Assembly: GCA_964607765.1 (NCBI GenBank) | Contig: CAZSNT010000104.1 | Location: 1-36,442, forward strand | Direction of reading: 5' to 3' | Source of the DNA: CAZSNT01 sp964607765 | Lineage (GTDB): Bacteria > Verrucomicrobiota > Lentisphaeria > Oligosphaerales > JABHEG01 | DNA: 36,442 nt | Shown: positions 33,646-36,442 of the stretch, one piece after another | Numbering within the stretch: position 1 is the stretch's first letter | How the letters are laid out: the number at the start of each line of letters is the position of its first letter | The notes under the pieces: generated by a model | What the model saw: only the letters and a program-made list of their open reading frames with translations | What the model was told of the DNA's origin: nothing | Databases searched by the model: none | Made by a program: the position numbers and the translations under genes

Positions 33646-33666
33646 TTGGTGTCCAGTCAACACCAA
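33646..33666. promoter_or_regulatory. Operator-like dyad TTGGTGT-N7-ACACCAA
   Basis: Perfect 7-bp arms are separated by seven bases, and the dyad ends 16 bases before the ATG of the M60-like lipoprotein gene. Position and symmetry suit a transcription-factor site or a small hairpin around the ribosome-binding region. It is a single copy with no known consensus. Confidence 0.35.
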
Positions 33667-33682
33667 ACAACGAGGCTGCCCC

Positions 33683-36265
33683 ATGAAACTGTCTGCTGTG
33701 TTCTGCCTTCCCGGAATGGCTTTGCCCTTGATGCTCGCCGGTTGCGCACACATGGAAGTCGAAGTGCCTGTCGATCTGCTCCCGGCACAGCCGAGCACGA
33801 ACGGCGTGATCAATCTGCTGGTGGACTGCACGCACGCCTATTCGTTCAATCTGTCGAACGCGAGCCGGGCACAGAGCGAGGTTTTCCCGGGCATCAACTG
33901 CCTGACCAGCGGCCGAACAATCCACAAACTTGATCTCGCCCCCATCAATGCGCTGGTCGTCCTGATGGACGGAAAACTGCCTTACTCGAACACGGATGCG
34001 CCGTACATTCTCGACTACGTGGCGCGGGGTGGCGGCGTTTACATCTGCGCCTCGACCGGCGGCCTCTATGCGGATTCCGGCAGCGAGTTCCTCGCGGGAT
34101 TCGGTCTGGAAGACGCCGGGCCGCGCCTGAGCAAGGATCCGAAGAACTGGGGCATCTCGGCACACGCGCCGAGCGAGCTCGTGTTCGAGCTCGACGGCCA
34201 CTACGCGCGCTTCACGTCCCGGGTCGGGCCGTGGGCGGACTACGGCCGCGGCTCGGTCGCTTTCGAAGTGTACGGCGACGGACGGCAGCTGTACCGCGGC
34301 GAGGTACTGAGCCAAGGCGCGCGCGAGACGATCGATGTCAGCGTGGAAGGAGTCAAACGACTGCGGCTCGTGGCCACCGATGGCGGCGACGGCAAGTCGG
34401 CCGACGGCAGCATCTGGTTCGATCCGCGGCTGGTCAACGCGGACGGCGAAGCAGAGCGGGTCCTGCTCAAGAACGCTGTCAGCATCAAGGTCGGCTGGGC
34501 GGAAGCGACCCAGGACCAGCATTTCAACGGCAACCCGCTGGGCGTGGAGCGTGCCGCGGATGTCGGGAAAGGCGCGCAGGCCATCGCCGCCGCGGAGCAT
34601 CCGGCCGCATTGCCCGACGCCACGTTCAGTCCCTCCGGCAAACTGCCGAACGTGCGCGCGATTGACCCGACGGCGTGGCAGACCGTCTACCAACTGGGGG
34701 ATGAGCCCGTCGTCATCGCCCGTAAGTACGGACACGGCATGATCGTGGCGGATCTGACCGGGCTTTACCATGCCGCGAATGGGAAGAAGGAGCCCTGCGT
34801 CGCAGCCATGCGTAAACTGATCGAGACAATGAGCGCGGGCAAGAATGTGGAGGCACTGAAAGGCGGCGGCGGCTGGCAGTTCAGCAACGGGTACCGCTGG
34901 GATCTGATCAAGACCACCCGCGACGGATTGCGCATCCACCACAACGAATACAGCAGGATGTACGTGGCCAACGACGTCAGAGCCTACAAGGAAACGGTCA
35001 AGTACCTGAAACAGATCAGCGGGCTGGACGAGAAGCAGAAGGCCGCTCAGATCAAGGAACTGAACGAGCGCAGAGCGAAGTTCCAACTCGGCACACAGGT
35101 CGATGTGGACATCACCGGTGTCCAGAAACTGACCCTCATCACTACGGACGGCGGCAACGACATCCACTCCGACCACAGTATCTGGGCCGATGCGTGGTTC
35201 ATCGATGCGCAGGGGAAGAAGGCCAAGCTGCGATTGGCCGACGCGTCGGTGGTGAAGCCGGGTTACGGCGACGCCACGGAAGACGCACTGGGCGACGGCA
35301 GTCCGTTTTCCATCGGCGGCCGCACGTTCAAGACCGGCATTTTTCTGCATGCCAACGGTAAGATGACCATCCCGATCGCCGGCAAGTACACGCGCTTCAC
35401 GTCCTGGGTCGGCTGCAATGACAAGGGTTGGGGCAGTGCCGGGTTCAAGGTGATTGGTGACGGCAACGTGTTGTGGGACGACGGCAACGTCTACCTGGCC
35501 GGCGTTCCGGGCGGGAACCCGGAAGACGTCAACTACGTGCCGCCCGGGATCCTGTTCCAACTCAAGTACCTGGCGTGCGTAGGCAGCGGCTTCCTGTTGC
35601 CGCAGGGCGCGGCAGTCGATATGCCGCCGGCACTGAAAGACGACTGGCAGGTACACCTCGGCATGCTCGCCCACGAAATGGGGCACGCCTGGAGCTACCC
35701 GTTCGGCGAGCGAATGGGCGAGGAGGCCAGCGCGTTCATCTTCAACAACCTCGTGCTGCACCGGCACTACGGTCAGAAGCATGGCGACTCAGTGACCGGT
35801 CGCCTGATGAACTACCTGAAAGACGAGGGACTGGACGCAATCGATCTGGCCATAAACGGGCACAATCACAAGTACTACATGTTCATCGACCTGATGATCC
35901 GCGAGTACGGTGAGGACATCTGGAAGAACTACAACACCTTGAAGTACGCCCTGCTCAACAAGGAAGGCGCCGTCTGGGATGCGCACGCGGCCGCCTGGCT
36001 CTGGAGCGTCGCGGCGGGCCGGGATGTGTTCCCTTGCTTCCAGACCGCGTTCGGCACGTCCGTGTCAAGACAGAAGGTGCAGCTCCCCGAACAGGCGATG
36101 ACCGCCGGCTTCGATCCGGTCGGCGTGGGCAAGCTCTACAGCGTACCGCTCGAGCGCCTGCCGCAGCAGCGGGATATCTTCAGCGCCCTGAAGACCTTTG
36201 CGGACGTGCGCGCGTTTTACGCCGAGGAGCAAGCCGAGAAAGGGCGTCCGGCGAAGGAAGGCTGA
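33683..36265 (+). CDS. Lipoprotein with M60-like zinc metallopeptidase domain and NPCBM-like segments
   Basis: The 860-residue product has a lipoprotein signal with lipobox LAGC (C21). Residues about 38-150 resemble a class-I glutamine-amidotransferase-like fold (NGVINLLVDCTHAYSFN ... ILDYVARGGGVYICASTGGLY). Its possible last strand (VIARKYGHGMIVADLTGLYH) appears only near 345-370. In between are NPCBM-like pieces: GISAHAPSELVFELDGHYAR, then VEGVKRLRLVATDGGDGKSA, then VGWAEATQDQHFNGNPLGV. A second set lies at about 470-620 (VDITGVQKLTLITTDGGND, FSIGGRTFKTGIFLHANGK, YTRFTSWVGCNDKGWGSAGF). The protease site is LAHEMGHAW (H664, E665, H668) with Glu 680/681 in RMGEEASAF, the HExxH-x(8-28)-E signature of M60-like (enhancin-type) peptidases that cut mucin-type glycoproteins. 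Binding modules plus protease suggest attack on glycoproteins at the cell surface. The GATase-like part and domain borders are approximate. Confidence 0.78.
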   Translation: MKLSAVFCLPGMALPLMLAGCAHMEVEVPVDLLPAQPSTNGVINLLVDCTHAYSFNLSNASRAQSEVFPGINCLTSGRTIHKLDLAPINALVVLMDGKLPYSNTDAPYILDYVARGGGVYICASTGGLYADSGSEFLAGFGLEDAGPRLSKDPKNWGISAHAPSELVFELDGHYARFTSRVGPWADYGRGSVAFEVYGDGRQLYRGEVLSQGARETIDVSVEGVKRLRLVATDGGDGKSADGSIWFDPRLVNADGEAERVLLKNAVSIKVGWAEATQDQHFNGNPLGVERAADVGKGAQAIAAAEHPAALPDATFSPSGKLPNVRAIDPTAWQTVYQLGDEPVVIARKYGHGMIVADLTGLYHAANGKKEPCVAAMRKLIETMSAGKNVEALKGGGGWQFSNGYRWDLIKTTRDGLRIHHNEYSRMYVANDVRAYKETVKYLKQISGLDEKQKAAQIKELNERRAKFQLGTQVDVDITGVQKLTLITTDGGNDIHSDHSIWADAWFIDAQGKKAKLRLADASVVKPGYGDATEDALGDGSPFSIGGRTFKTGIFLHANGKMTIPIAGKYTRFTSWVGCNDKGWGSAGFKVIGDGNVLWDDGNVYLAGVPGGNPEDVNYVPPGILFQLKYLACVGSGFLLPQGAAVDMPPALKDDWQVHLGMLAHEMGHAWSYPFGERMGEEASAFIFNNLVLHRHYGQKHGDSVTGRLMNYLKDEGLDAIDLAINGHNHKYYMFIDLMIREYGEDIWKNYNTLKYALLNKEGAVWDAHAAAWLWSVAAGRDVFPCFQTAFGTSVSRQKVQLPEQAMTAGFDPVGVGKLYSVPLERLPQQRDIFSALKTFADVRAFYAEEQAEKGRPAKEG

Positions 36266-36281
36266 GGAATCGGGTTATGGC

Positions 36282-36295
36282 AGGGCAAGTGCCCT
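36282..36295. terminator. Weak hairpin after the M60-like gene
   Basis: AGGGCA-AG-TGCCCT is a perfect 6-bp inverted repeat beginning 17 bases after the stop codon. The two-base loop is too tight, so the real stem would be shorter, and no T-tract follows. It is only a candidate. Confidence 0.2.
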
Positions 36296-36326
36296 TCAGA
36301 GTTACGTGCGGCCTTGAGCCCCCGCG

Positions 36327-36408
36327 ACCCGGCTCTCCCGCCACGGGGGGACAGGTGTTGAGTCGAGTCAACGCGCGCGGCAGGATTCCCGGCTCAGGAG
36401 AGCTGAGC
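36327..36408. repeat. Two degenerate copies of the REP-like palindrome
   Basis: ACCCGGCTCTCCCG (36327-36340) is the reverse complement of the short unit at 12847. CCCGGCTCAGGAGAGCTGAG (36388-36407) matches the full unit at 12903, with changes in its right arm. The family is therefore dispersed over at least 23 kb and not confined to the gap region. The last 30 bases of the window hold nothing recognisable. Confidence 0.6.
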
Positions 36409-36442
36409 ATTATACACGTTTTTGGCCTGCATTCTGCTCTGT

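Larger units (their letters stand above)
33333..33682. other. 350-base intergenic region with a gene relic and a dyad
   Basis: There is no intact gene between the M42 peptidase and the M60-like lipoprotein. On the minus strand, 33571-33437 encodes what looks like the first 45 residues of an alpha-L-fucosidase. Closer to the next gene, 33646-33666 forms a dyad. The part at 33333-33436 has no recognisable content. Confidence 0.6.

Noticed and set aside
33203..35782. 859-codon open frame on the minus strand, opposite the M60-like gene
   Set aside because: It is a high-GC shadow of a well-supported gene, Arg/Val-rich with no family motif over most of its length. Only the short part outside the M60-like gene (33437-33571) makes protein sense, and that is reported as a relic.
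1..36442. rRNA, tRNA, riboswitch and integrase/transposase genes
   Set aside because: None was recognised on reading both strands; intergenic spaces are short and hold only the repeats and dyads listed.

Overview
This window looks like a fragment of a metagenome-assembled or draft genome from the PVC superphylum (Planctomycetota, Verrucomicrobiota, Kiritimatiellota or Lentisphaerota). The evidence is high GC, six type I sulfatases in 36 kb, twin-arginine 'MNRREF'-type leaders, many secreted large carbohydrate-active proteins, and short intergenic palindromes of the kind common in these genomes. No rRNA, tRNA, integrase, transposase or CRISPR array is visible. A 100-N scaffold gap sits at 13111-13210, inside a cluster of palindromic repeats.

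Layout. (1) Positions 2-667 (+) hold the 3' end of a TPR gene, interrupted by an in-frame TGA. (2) Positions 811-12747 (-) hold a five-gene polysaccharide cluster. In transcription order it encodes an iduronate-2-sulfatase-like sulfatase with a C-terminal binding domain, a heparinase II/III-like lyase, two further Tat-exported sulfatases, and an 1136-residue protein with two glycoside-hydrolase-like barrels behind a LamG-like domain. (3) Positions 12748-13473 are non-coding repeats plus the gap. (4) Positions 13474-17803 (+) encode a purple-acid-phosphatase-like enzyme and a GH50 (beta-agarase family) protein. (5) Positions 17839-21273 (-) hold a tight operon of sulfatase, sugar isomerase/epimerase-like barrel and Gfo/Idh/MocA dehydrogenase. 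(6) Positions 21572-23227 (+) encode a two-TM potassium channel with RCK domains. It overlaps, tail to tail, a nitrilase-sulfatase pair at 23208-25933 (-). (7) Positions 26304-29696 (+) encode an 1130-residue lipoprotein with two FAD-binding halves, an F5/8-like insert and HEAT-like repeats. (8) Positions 29963-33332 (+) encode an unknown protein, a sulfatase with an EF-hand, and an M42 aminopeptidase. (9) Positions 33437-33571 (-) appear to be the truncated N-terminus of a GH29 alpha-L-fucosidase. (10) Positions 33683-36265 (+) encode a lipoprotein with an M60-like zinc metallopeptidase domain and oddly ordered NPCBM-like segments.

Together the genes suggest a secreted system for desulfating and depolymerising complex host or algal glycans. 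Sulfatases remove sulfate, lyases and GHs cut backbones, an M60-like protease attacks the protein core of glycoproteins, and the isomerase and dehydrogenase process released sugars in the cytoplasm. No SusC/SusD pair and no formylglycine-generating enzyme are in the window, so uptake and sulfatase maturation must be encoded elsewhere.

The observations most worth a second look are the fucosidase relic, the permuted NPCBM segments in the M60-like lipoprotein, the tandem-barrel GH protein with non-canonical nucleophile positions, the in-frame TGA in the TPR gene, the two-FAD/HEAT lipoprotein, and several short repeat families, including a TTGCGGANTCCGCAA palindrome recurring inside coding regions.
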